From contig JAPTJF010000447.1 of the NCBI GenBank assembly GCA_029339195.1, positions 1 through 51,337 of the forward strand: a stretch of 51,337 nucleotides of DNA. The letters run 5' to 3'. Positions 42,744 through 51,337 of this stretch are shown in pieces. The translations under genes were made by a program, and so were the position numbers. Within the stretch, counting starts at the first letter, position 1; each line of letters opens with the position of its first letter. The notes under the pieces are model-generated. The model was not told the origin of the DNA. It saw only the letters and a list, made by a program, of their open reading frames with translations, and searched no databases. The stretch comes from Micractinium sp. NFX-FRZ. Taxonomy: Eukaryota; Chlorophyta; Trebouxiophyceae; Chlorellales; Chlorellaceae.

Positions 42744-45619
42744 ATGGAGGGGCCAGGAGGCCCGCCTGAAATCCCCGTTCTAGAGGAACACTCTCCACCG
42801 GCCAGTGTGCAGGTGCGCTGCCTGGGGTGTGCCCGCTGCCGAGGGGCGGAGGGGCCCAAGCTGGCGCAAGCGGCGCCGGCACGCCACCGCCGCTCGTGTT
42901 GTGCACACCATGCTTTGGTTTTTTTTCTAATTGAATAGGGAGCGCGCTGTGCCCCCTGCTGCCAGCAAATCAATATATCCAACCATCTCATCTGCGGCTG
43001 CCGCAGGAGCGCGCGCTGACGCAGGACCCGCCGCCGCCGAGGCTGAGCCTGCAGCTGGCGACGCCGGAGCGCGATGCTGGCGAGCCCGCCGGCCCCGCCG
43101 CCTCGGGCGACTCCCCTCCCTCCCGCTGGTCCTTTGACGTCGCCTCCTCGGTCCACTCTGACTGGGAGCTGCTGAGCCACGGGCTGCCCTCGCACTGCGG
43201 CAGCAGCCCACGCAGCGTGTCCCCCTCCGAGGCAGCCTATGATTCAGACGACTATGAGGGCGCGGTGGCGGCGCGCGCAGCGGCGGCGCTGGCGGCCGAG
43301 GCGGTTGCGGGCGCGCGCCGCCGCTGCGAGGCAGACGACCTGGCCGCCGCAGCCGCGCAGCTGGCTGCGCAGGCGCAGGCGCAGGTGCAGGCTGCGGAGG
43401 GCGGCGAGGCTGTGGGTGGTGAGGCGCCCCAGCCGGAGCCGGAGCTTGTGCCGTTTGGATCCTTCGTCGCGCCGGCTGAGGGACACCTGGCGGCGGCCGT
43501 GGCTGGCGAGCAGGAGGGAAGCGCGGCCAGACGCGAGGGCGGCGCCGAGCTCAGCGGCAGCCAGGTCGGCAGCGAGGCCAGCAGCCCGCGCTCCTCCTAC
43601 GCGCACGCCTCCTCCCGCGCCAGCCACCACGACCTCTACTCCCTCTCCCAGGTGCCACCGTGGGGCTTGCTTGGTGGGGTGCAGTGGGGGAGGAAGGCAC
43701 ACTGGGAGGCAATGTGTGGGCGTGTATTGAGGCACGGAGGGTCGAGAACTAGAGCCCGTCGCTCGGGAGCAGGTCGGGTGGCAGGCGTCCGGTAGGGCCT
43801 GCCCTTGTCACATCACCAGCCAGAGCTGCCTCCTTGCCTGCCGCGCCGGTGGTCAAGTGTACACATAAGCCGCAGCAGCTGGGGTCCTGGCATTCTGCCA
43901 TCCAGTTGTGCAGCCCCCTGCACACGCCTTCTTTCTCGTGCCTCCTCACCCCCCGCCCACAGCCTGCCCACTCACTCCACCACCCCCTGATGTCAATGTG
44001 TTGTGCAGGACGGCTCTGGCGAGATCTTCTCTGACCACGACTCATACATTGACGAGATGATGGCGCAGGCGGAGCCCTTCATGATGGGCCACGACCACAG
44101 CGCGCACAGCACAGCGGGCAGCGAGCACGACGGTGACGCTGAGCTGGCACCGGGCGCCTGCAAGCTGCCGCCCTCCACGCTGCACCTGCTGGCCGCAGCG
44201 CCTGCTGCCACCCTGGCGGCTGCCGCCCGCGGCGCCTACTGCGCGGCTTCCAGCCAGCTGCGGGCACTGGCCGCCAGCTTTGGCGCCTACCTGGCGCGCA
44301 TCGTGCCCGCCGGTGCTGATGTGGCGCAGCGCGTCGTGTTCGGTGTGGCCGAAATCGTGGACTGCCTGCGGGTGAGCGCGCATGTGTCAGTGCAAACACC
44401 AGGGCGAACACCAGGCGCTTGCTGGCCTGTCCGCGTGCTGTGTGGTCAACGTGGCGCCTGCGCCACTTGCCATCTCCCCTGCCTGGCACACTACGCCACC
44501 GGGGCTTCACCCCAGCTTCTGGCCCGCTGCCCACCACACCCTGCCCTCCTGCCTCCCCTGCAGGTGCGCATGACCCCGCTGCCGCTGGGCCTGGCACCGC
44601 TGAAGGAGCACGCCGCCGCTGTGGGCGAGCGGGTGCAGGTGGCAGTGCAGCGCGCCCGCAAGCAGCTGGGCTTTTCAGCACACCGCGTCCCCTGGGCCAA
44701 GGTGGGTATCCAAGGGGTGGCTGCAGGGGCGTGGGGCTAGGTGCCTTTGGCAGGGGCGGGCTACAGGCAGGGTCAGCGCCCTGGCGTGGGCTTCACAGCG
44801 CGTGCTGAGGCCACCGCAGTCCTTTGGGGTAGGGTTGTGGGGCTGGAGCGGGTCTTGGCTGGGCAGCAGCAGGGCGAAGCGCGGCGGCATGGCCTTTGGC
44901 ACCATCTTGATCCTCCACCCTCCCATTCTTGTTCCCACTAATCCCCCGCTTTCCTGTTCCCGCTCAATCCCGCCATCCCGCCTGCAGGTGGCCCTGGCCC
45001 TGGGCGGGCTGTGCGGCGTCATGGCCATCGGCCTGTACCGCTCCTGGGCCGAGAACGCCCGCCTGGCGGCACTGCTGTCCCGCCGCGAGGCCGACTTCTC
45101 ATCCCTGGTGCGTGCCGCCTGCCTGCTGCGCTGTGCCTGCTGCGCCTGCTTTCTTTCGCGGGCTTGCTTTTGAGCGCGACGGGCCAAGCGCCACCGTGCC
45201 GCTGTGGGCACATGGTGTGTGTTGCAGAGCGGTGCACAGCTGCGGCGGTGCGCTCCTGTCGAGCTGCCTAGTTGCAGCACCAATACACGTCCTCCCTGCC
45301 CTCTCCACGCCCCGCACCGTGCCTCTCCGGTGCCCTCTTGCTGGTCACCAGATGCGAGTTGCAAAGCCTCAGAGTAACAAAGCCTCAGAGTAACATCTCC
45401 TCCCACCCTCCTCGTGCACCAGATCTCTCTTGGCGTCTAACCTGTGCACCTGTCTTCCTTCCATCCCTGCAGCTGATGAGGATTGCGGAGCTCCAGCGCA
45501 ACATCTCCTCCTACCACTCCCACAGCCGTGTGCCCATCATCCGCCACGTGTCAACCGCCACCGTGGCGGCCGCCAGCAGCGCCAATGCCGCCTACTGGCC
45601 CGCTGTGGTCGTGGTGTGA
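42744..45619 (+). CDS. Membrane protein with Atg8-interaction-like motif (WELL); ATI-like architecture
   Basis: Exons: 42744-42812, 43007-43651, 44009-44371, 44564-44701, 44988-45107, 45473-45619; 493 aa. A long acidic, Ala/Ser-rich N-terminal region contains RWSFDVASSVHSDWELLSH; the core W76-E-L-L79 preceded by acidic Asp75 fits the W-x-x-L Atg8/LC3-interaction consensus. Residues 406-424 (VALALGGLCGVMAIGLYRSW) form one membrane segment. It is followed by a charged helical tail (ARLAALLSRREADFSSLLMR) and RVPIIRH near the C-terminus. The order (acidic N-terminus with W-x-x-L, single TM, helical tail ending in a VPIIRH-like motif) resembles plant ATG8-interacting proteins ATI1/ATI2, which link ER or plastid bodies to autophagy. 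That match is from general resemblance and is tentative. The ATG at 42744 gives a short in-frame first exon. Confidence 0.72.
45350..45412 (+). repeat. Copy of exon-6 5' edge in intron 5 (WELL-motif gene)
   Basis: The real exon-6 start (gatgaggattgcggagctcc, then gcaacatctcctccta) is echoed about 124 bp upstream as gatgcgagttgcaaagcctc, then gtaacatctcctccca. The copy has itself acquired a 16-bp internal tandem duplication (aagcctcagagtaaca twice). Confidence 0.75.
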
Positions 45620-47283
45620 GCCCCAGCACGCACAGCGCGCCAACGCGGCAGCTGCCAGTAGCGGCGAGGCTTCTGAGCGCAGGCTGGCAAGCCCATTTGG
45701 CACGCGCTGGTGGCAAGCCCATCTGGCAGGGCCCGTCGATGGTGCGCTGATTGTTATGTACATGCCGCTCTGTTAGCGTGACATGGCCAGCACACAGGCA
45801 TGCTCGCACTTGCCGTGACGCAGCCTGTGTGCCGGCCCGCTCCTCTGGCAGGCAGGGTGCTGCTTCAGCAGCAGCAGCAGAGGCACACCACCGGAAGCCA
45901 AGCTGCCCTTGCGCCCTGCCCTGCTTCTCGCATTGCTCTTCTTTCAGCGCATACTAGCAGCGTTGACTGTGCCCCGTGGCGGCGGCTTGGCGCTTTGCTC
46001 TGACCCCCCTACCCTTCTCACGCCTGCCCCCCCATCCCTGTTCTCCTCTCAGCTTTCGTTCCATCCTTTCTGATTGCTTCTTCCCTCCTCCCCCGCCTGG
46101 GCCCCTCTGAGACCTGCCTGCATGCTCTTTGATTCTCTTCCTCTCCCTGCTTGCCTGTTTGTTTGCATCCCCAGTCATGTCCTGGCTCAGCGCCCCTATA
46201 TTGCGCCTGTCTTGCCCCCACCGCGGCCCCAACCCTTTTCTCACCCGCCGCTCTCCCCTGCCTTTTCACGGCAGCCGACCTGGCGCTCTGTGGCTGCGCC
46301 ACCCAGCCCGCTCTGCCCCTGCCTGCCTGTTGTTTGCCTGTCCCCGTTTCATTGCCTCGATTCCGATCCACCCGTGCAGCCTCCCTCCTCCCCTCCACAT
46401 CCCATATACCCCTCAGAGGCAGCTCTGTGCGGCCGCTGCCCAGTTTTAGCGCCTTCCCCCGCTCTGTACCCCCCCGGCCCGCCCCCTGTACCACCCCCAC
46501 CACACTTCCCGCACACTTTGTGCTGCTGCTGCCATGGGTGGTGACGGCGCCTGCTGTAGTGCCCGCCTAGCGGCCTTCCCAGCGCCCACCGCACCTTTCA
46601 TTCTTGGTGGGAGCCACCCCGCCTCCCTCCCCATGGTCTCTGTACCCCGGTAACCCCCCAGGCCCTCACTTTGTTGGTGTTTTCCCCCCTTAGCCCCCCT
46701 GCCTATGCCTTCTTGTTGGTCATCCTAGATCCGTACCCTGCCCCCCCTGCCAGCGCATGTTGAAGTCGCGCCTGAAGGCCGACGCCAGAACGTGCCCTGG
46801 CAAGGGGGGCACGCCAGGCCGCCCAATGTGGAGCGCCTGCCTGCCCAGTTGCTTGCCCGTGTAACACCGCCGTCTTATGCACAGGCCAGGGAGGAGCAGG
46901 GATGCAAGCACGGGGTGTTTGAGGCACTGCATGCACGTCAGAGGCAGCTACCGAGGTGAGCAGCATGCGCTCCTCACTAGCTCAGGCCACTCAGCAGCGC
47001 GAGCCACCCAAAGCAACGGCTGCACTTGGCAAGTTGCCTACTTTCTCCTTCAGGGTTTGGGCCAAAGGGGCTCAGGCCTGGCGGGCACCAACCTTGAGCT
47101 TTGCCCCCTTTAATCTTCACCTTTCCCCCTTTAACCTTGACCTTTGCCAGCCCTGGCAGCAGGTGGCGGTCACACAGGCTGACGGGTGTTGAGACCAAAC
47201 TGAGCTCAAGCAAACAGTGGAAGCAGGAGAACTGCCAGCAGCAGTGCCAAAGCTGCATGCTGGCTGGCTGCCCCCTCTTGCTG
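45620..47283. other. Convergent intergenic region, strongly pyrimidine-rich
   Basis: Holds the 3' UTRs of the plus-strand WELL-motif gene and the minus-strand ADP-ribosylglycohydrolase. From about 45990 to 46750 the plus strand is dominated by C and T with many CCC runs. A plus-strand TGTAA lies at 46860-46864. A short direct repeat of CTTTGCCCCCTTTAA-like sequence is seen near 47098-47150. No convincing gene. Confidence 0.45.
46860..46864 (+). terminator. Possible poly(A) signal (TGTAA) of the WELL-motif gene
   Basis: First plus-strand TGTAA found after the stop codon at 45619, implying an unusually long 3' UTR (about 1.2 kb). A non-canonical signal nearer the stop is equally possible. Confidence 0.25.
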
Positions 47284-49665
47284 CTACTCCGGCACAGCTC
47301 CCCGCACTGCATCATCGTACAGCTGTCGTGCCAGCGGGGCAACCTGCGCCCCCCGCAGCCGTTCCGGCCTCACGCAGCCGGCGCCCGGCCCCTGTGAGCT
47401 GTCCTGCCACTCGTAGCTGCCAACCTGGCTCCTCATCTCCGCTGGGATGCCTGCGGCGCCGTGCAGCGCGCCCAGCATGCCGCACACAATGGCTGCGTTG
47501 GTGTCTGCGCCAAAGGGGAGGAGGGAATCAAGAGCGGGGGGAGGTGGGGAGGGAGAGGGAGAGCGGGAGGCGCAATTGTGAGGGCATACAGCTGACTATC
47601 GAGGCCGCTGCAGGCGCATGCTGTGGCCGTCAAAGTAACCCCACCCCGCTGTGGGCCTGCTCTTGCTACAGTAACAGTAACTGGTGCCACACACGCTCCA
47701 GGCTGCCCTGTCCCGCCCAGGCTCCCCCTAGGAGGCTCCCACCTGTGCTGCTACCCGCCAGCAGCGTGTGGCACTCAATATATCTGCACACACACGCATG
47801 CACACACACAAACACACACACATTCCCCGTCGCACCGAGGGTCTGCTCCTGCTGCTGGCCACACACTTCCCTGCCCAGGCCCACGCCCACCCTCCCCACC
47901 TGTGTCGCCGCCAGCCAGCAGCGTGTGCCGCAGCCCCTCCACGAAACCGCTGCGCCGGCGCAGGTGGTAGAAGGTGAGCAGCAGGGAGTGCTTGACAAAG
48001 CCAATCAGGTGGGTGGCCTTGTAGCCAGCCATGGCAGCATCGTCCCGTGCTGCTGCTAGCCACTGCTGTACCTCTCCGCACGCGCGCGCTGCCGCCCAGC
48101 CCTCCGCTGCATCCAGCGCTGCGTCTGCGTCTCCGGGAGAGCGGATCAGGCTGGCCATCGCCAGCACGTACGCTGCATTTGCATCTCGGCACTCCTGGCC
48201 GGGGTGCGAGAGCCCGGCATCCTGCGCTGCAGCTGCAGCAATGGCGTCAGGCCCCAGCCTGTGTGCCCAAATGGCCAGAGGGCTGGCCCGCATGGTTGCC
48301 CCGTTTGCCTTGCTGCCCAGGCTGGTGGCGTTTTGCACGTTGGCGTGCAGGCGGGCAGCGTAGTCTGTGGTTTCATCGAAAGGCAGGCGGAAGGCCAGGC
48401 GGGTGGTGTTGCCGATGTCAAATGGCTCAGACTTGTTGCACCACCTGCATGAGTGATGGGGCTGGCATACGGGTCAGAGATATCACACTGATGAGCACCA
48501 CCCACAACATCTGAGGGCAGTTGATGGTGCCACTGTCACAGTGCCGCTCGGACTCTTTGCACTATCTGCAGGTGCCCTCTCTCACGGCTGCAGCTCGGCG
48601 CAGACCAGCGGTGCATGCCCGGCAGCGCTGCTGGCCCGGCAGCGGCTGACATTGGGCCCCCGCTTGCTGACATCGGCCGCCCTTTGCTCCCTGTGCACAA
48701 CCCCATTCGCCTGCTTTGTACTGCCAGTGCGGTGCAAGCGCTCTCATCATTTCAATCAGCCCTGCCTCATTCGCACAAGTCCCCGTTTCCATGGAAGAAG
48801 AAGAGGGTTCCAACCGCCCAACCTGCTTACCATGCATACTCTCGGGCCACTGAGTGGGCGGGGAAGCCGGAGGAGGGGGGATGGCCTGCCAGGCCGTGCG
48901 CCAGGCACACCGCCAGCTCGGTGTCGTCAGTGAACTGCCCAGGGCCTGCTTATGTAATTGATGAACATGTGCGGGGGAGGAGCGCGGGCGTGGGGGTGAG
49001 GTGCAGGGGGCATGAACACCCCAGTGACTATCCTGGGAAGGCATTGAGAGTGAGTGTGTGGCAAAAGTAAGCCTTCCAGACAGCCCACAGGACGACAGAC
49101 CCCGCCGGCGGGGGGGCGCCCAGCCCCTCCCAGCGCCGGCGCCAGGTGCAGGGGCAGGGGAGGAGGGCGGGCGCGGGGGAAAGCACGGGAAGTAACAAAT
49201 CAGGGGTTAGAAGTTAGAGCAGGGAGGCACAGGTAATGGGAGCCTCCTGTCCGCGTTGCCGAGGGCATGCATGCCCATAACCACCACCATCGCCAGGCAG
49301 CCAAGCTGCCCATCAGAGAGGACACTCACCCACGTCAAAGCAGCCGCCGCCAGGCATCGTCAGCGCCCGCGCCACATCCTCCGCTGTGATTGCTTCCATG
49401 AACTCCAACACCGCCCCGGCTGCAAGGAGTGGACGGCAGATCGCAGTGTGGACATCCGGGCAGTGGGGGTGGCAGCTGTGGCAGCCGCGGCACCGCCTAC
49501 GGGCCGCCCACTCTGCCGCCGCCGCCCAGTCGCCCGCCCTGCAAGGCTTCGCGTCTCCGCTGCACACGCCCCGACAGCTTCGTGTTGCGTCGACATCACC
49601 AGACACTCGCCTGCGTCTCCAACAGCAGCCCCAAGAAACGCGCCCAGCGCCTGCTCAAGTCCCAT
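47284..49665 (-). CDS. ADP-ribosylglycohydrolase (ARH/DraG family)
   Basis: Exons: 49665-49611, 49419-49330, 48945-48831, 48444-47900, 47504-47284; 341 aa, normal for the family. Enzymes of this family remove ADP-ribose from proteins or related ADP-ribose conjugates using a dinuclear Mg centre. Motifs in order: ALGAFLGAAVGDAAGAVLEF (6-25), GQFTDDTELAVCLAHGL with the first metal-binding T-D-D-T (54-57), SLGSKANGATMRASPLAIW, LSHPGQECRDANAAYVLA, a helix ending FVKHSLLLTFYHL, and GGDTDTNAAIVCGMLGALHG with the second metal site (Asp267, Asp269). The junctions reconstruct GGDTDTNAA exactly across a splice site. The first intron uses a GC donor (gcgagt). The ATG at 49665 is the only one that opens the family's N-terminal motif. 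The target (Arg-, Ser- or other ADP-ribosylation) cannot be told. Confidence 0.92.
47736..47775 (-). repeat. Copy of exon-4 3' edge in intron 4 (ADP-ribosylglycohydrolase)
   Basis: Real cccacctgtgtcgccgccag (47895) and copy cccacctgtgctgctacccg (47738), both followed by ccagcagcgtgtg. Offset 157 bp, larger than other echoes because a (CA)n tract lies between. Confidence 0.7.
48541..48575 (-). repeat. Copy of exon-4 5' edge in intron 3 (ADP-ribosylglycohydrolase)
   Basis: Real gctcagacttgttgcaccac (48425) and copy gctcggactctttgcactat (48546), then ctgcat against ctgcag; offset 121 bp. The acceptor is still CTGCAG-like. Confidence 0.65.
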
Positions 49666-50660
49666 CGCGCCGCGAGCACCGGTCTGCCCTACTTGCGCAG
49701 CCTGTGCTGATTGTTGTAAGGATTCAAAGCAGTGCAAAAGTGGCGCAATGATGTGTGTGTATGTGCATGGCCCGCCATAGGTTCAGCTGCGCCTGGCGCC
49801 AGGCGGCAGGCAGCACCGCCTAGCAGAAGTGCGGCTTCCCTAGCAGAAGTGCGGCTTCACCATGGTGGCAACGCTGGGAGGCCAATTGTAGCTTCCGAGA
49901 ATGGTCCAAAAATGAACTGAAGTGAAGGGGTTGCAGCCCAGTTGCCGCTGTCACTGGGGGCCCGAACAGTGTGCGCTGCAGGGGTTGCCCGCCGCCGCTG
50001 CTGCGCATGCATGAGGGAGGGCCTGCAAGCTCTGTCACGAATAATTAATTCATCAGGTAAGCTGCGACCGCGCTGATGCTGGTGCTGCAAAGTGCCGCTG
50101 TGGCGCACCCCTTGCTGTGGCTTCCACACGGACAGCCACCACTGTCCCAGCTTGGGGATGCGGCAGCCTCCAACACTCGGCACATCCCCGGCACTGTGAA
50201 CTGTGAATCTTACAAGTGGTCCACACGTTAACGTGCTGGGGCTGAGCACTCTAACCTGTTCAAGCAATACCTGTGGAGGGAGTGGTGGGTGAAAGCGGCA
50301 CAGCAGCGCACAGGCTGGCCAATCGGGCGCAGAAAGGGGCAGGAGAGCAGCGGGCGCCTGGGAGCCACCCCCGAGAACACGGGCATGCTTGGGCAAACGG
50401 GGCATGCAGTAAGGAGGCAAGGGTCGCGGAGGATCGATGCATCAACTCCACCTTGAACTGCACGCAAAACAACCGCCGCACGGGGAAAGCAGCAAAAAGG
50501 GGAGAGAAGAGCGGAAAGTAACACCCCGCCAACAAGGGCACTACCAAGAATGCAACGGCACAGCCGGCCCCGGCACAAGAAATGGGGGCATTCCCCCCAC
50601 TAGGTAGAGCAACGAGCAGGCGACCCGCGATGGTGGGAGAAGCAGAGGGGCAATGCAGCG

Positions 50661-50705
50661 CGTTCCGTTCCGTTCCGTTCCGTTCCGTTCCGTTCCGTTC
50701 CGTTC
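50661..50705. repeat. (CGTTC)9 pentanucleotide microsatellite
   Basis: Nine perfect copies of CGTTC. It is not a known plant or algal telomere motif. Confidence 0.95.
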
Positions 50706-50798
50706 CTCCGGGTGGTGTCCGGCAGAACGGACCGCCCTTGGCGGCAGGACTGGTGGTTTAACCCCCCTGCCCTGGTCACAGAGGCCCGCCACGCAGGG

Positions 50799-50848
50799 TA
50801 TGTATACACGTATACATGTATTACGTATACACGTAATGCATACATTGC
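50799..50848. repeat. Two adjacent inverted repeats built on GTATAC
   Basis: ATGTATAC-ac-GTATACAT is a perfect 8-bp-arm palindrome with a 2-nt spacer; ATTACG-tataca-CGTAAT follows within a few bases. The string cgtatacacgta-like sequence also occurs twice in direct orientation. Could be a dimeric factor binding site or a cruciform. Confidence 0.7.
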
Positions 50849-51011
50849 AGACAAAGTCGGAACTACACGCCAGGCGTGAGCTATTAAAAAAAACACACTA
50901 AAGGGCGTCCCCAAAGTGGCCCCGCCGTCGTGCTTCGCCGCAAGAGCTGCCCCTCGCATGCCATTCTAATCCGCGCAAGGATGCTGCCGCCGCATCTCAA
51001 ATCCGCGTCCC

Positions 51012-51275
51012 TCCGAAGGCTGACTGAAGGCGGGTTGCACGTCTTCTCAACACAAACCTGTGTCGCTCATCATCAAATGAATCATCAATGAAGCAAGCCG
51101 GGGGGAACATATTGGCTGACTTATTGAACCGACCGACTGCTGGATTGCCTGAGCGTGTGTGACGGCAGGTGGGCGAGAACAAGGCATGAGGCGAGGAGGA
51201 GGGGTGCGGTGGACTGACTGAATGTGGGTTACACGTCATTTCAGCACAAACCTGTGCTGGTCAATGAATCAAGCA
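51012..51275. repeat. Pair of diverged direct repeats (about 60 bp each, about 195 bp apart)
   Basis: Around 51018 and 51213 both copies share gactgaa, gggtt-cacgtc-tt, then cagcacaaacctgtg or caacacaaacctgtg, then tca and aatgaatca. The remainder of the element may lie beyond the window. Confidence 0.7.
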
Positions 51276-51337
51276 TACAGAATGAATGACACATTGAGAT
51301 GCGAGCGCGAAAGCATCGCAGGACGAGAATGGAGCAG

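Larger units (their letters stand above)
49666..51337. other. Region upstream of the ADP-ribosylglycohydrolase, rich in small repeats
   Basis: No convincing gene was found in the last 1.67 kb. It contains a 21-bp tandem duplication near 49817-49860 (cctagcagaagtgcggcttc twice), a pentanucleotide microsatellite, two adjacent inverted repeats and a diverged pair of direct repeats, described separately. The nearest part must include the promoter of the gene starting at 49665. Confidence 0.5.

Noticed and set aside
46000..46960. Small open frames in the pyrimidine-rich convergent region
   Set aside because: They are Pro/Leu/Cys-rich consequences of C/T runs, have no domains, and lie in the expected 3' UTR space of both neighbours.
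1489..48575. Exon-edge echoes as dispersed introner elements
   Set aside because: Each copy matches only its own neighbouring exon; there is no shared sequence between loci and no terminal repeats or target-site pattern.
50661..50705. (CGTTC)9 as an interstitial telomere repeat
   Set aside because: Chlorella-type telomeres are TTTAGGG repeats; this pentamer has no telomeric match and is most simply a microsatellite.

Overview
The window looks like nuclear DNA of a green alga, most likely a trebouxiophyte of the Chlorella/Micractinium type. The base composition is very GC-rich. Genes are on both strands and broken into many small exons by GT-AG (sometimes GC-AG) introns of roughly 60-450 bp. 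Alanine/glutamine homopolymers are common, TGTAA motifs sit downstream of several stop codons, and the products are plastid, mitochondrial, ER and secretory proteins typical of a phototrophic eukaryote. The organism name is an inference; the intron-rich eukaryotic gene structure is seen directly. I see no operons, phage, CRISPR arrays or convincing tRNA/rRNA genes.

Layout, left to right. 1-254 (-): first exon of a plastid-targeted protein, cut by the window edge. 1163-6317 (-): a six-exon gene joining a huge Gln-rich region, an RNase H1-type N-terminal hybrid-binding domain and a C-terminal J domain. 6718-9988 (-): ALG1 mannosyltransferase. 10466-13151 (-): an MFP2-type enoyl-CoA hydratase whose dehydrogenase half is replaced by a membrane segment and a KKXX tail. 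14200-17347 (+): a secreted chymotrypsin-fold serine protease. 18338-21608 (-): a MYND zinc-finger protein. 22680-25754 (-): a gamma-carbonic-anhydrase-like subunit (mitochondrial complex I). 26121-28289 (+): a tail-anchored protein with a small globular domain. 28887-36445 (-): a 20-exon plastid pyruvate kinase. 36800-41231 (+): plastid O-acetylserine (thiol) lyase. 42744-45619 (+): a membrane protein with a WELL Atg8-interaction-like motif. 47284-49665 (-): an ADP-ribosylglycohydrolase. Two gene pairs diverge from short (about 350 bp) shared upstream regions: gamma-CAL/tail-anchored protein and pyruvate kinase/cysteine synthase. Two pairs converge on closely spaced TGTAA signals.

The genes do not form one pathway; this is an ordinary stretch of housekeeping genes. 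The striking signal is at another scale. Introns repeatedly contain degenerate copies of the adjacent exon edge, usually displaced by about 85-120 bp from the real edge and often including the splice site. I count about eighteen such 'exon-edge echoes' in nine of the eleven complete genes. One of them, in the cysteine synthase gene, is a complete in-frame 57-nt pseudo-exon that duplicates the substrate-binding loop. Similar small tandem duplications surround a stop codon (36-bp unit) and a polyadenylation signal (about 40-bp unit). Other notable items are a 71-bp-arm hairpin in a pyruvate kinase intron, a 9-nt microexon, a candidate 16-nt intron or frameshift, and five GC-AG introns.

Exon coordinates were derived by hand from splice-site sequence, reading frame and family conservation. 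In every gene except the MYND gene the junction phases close exactly.
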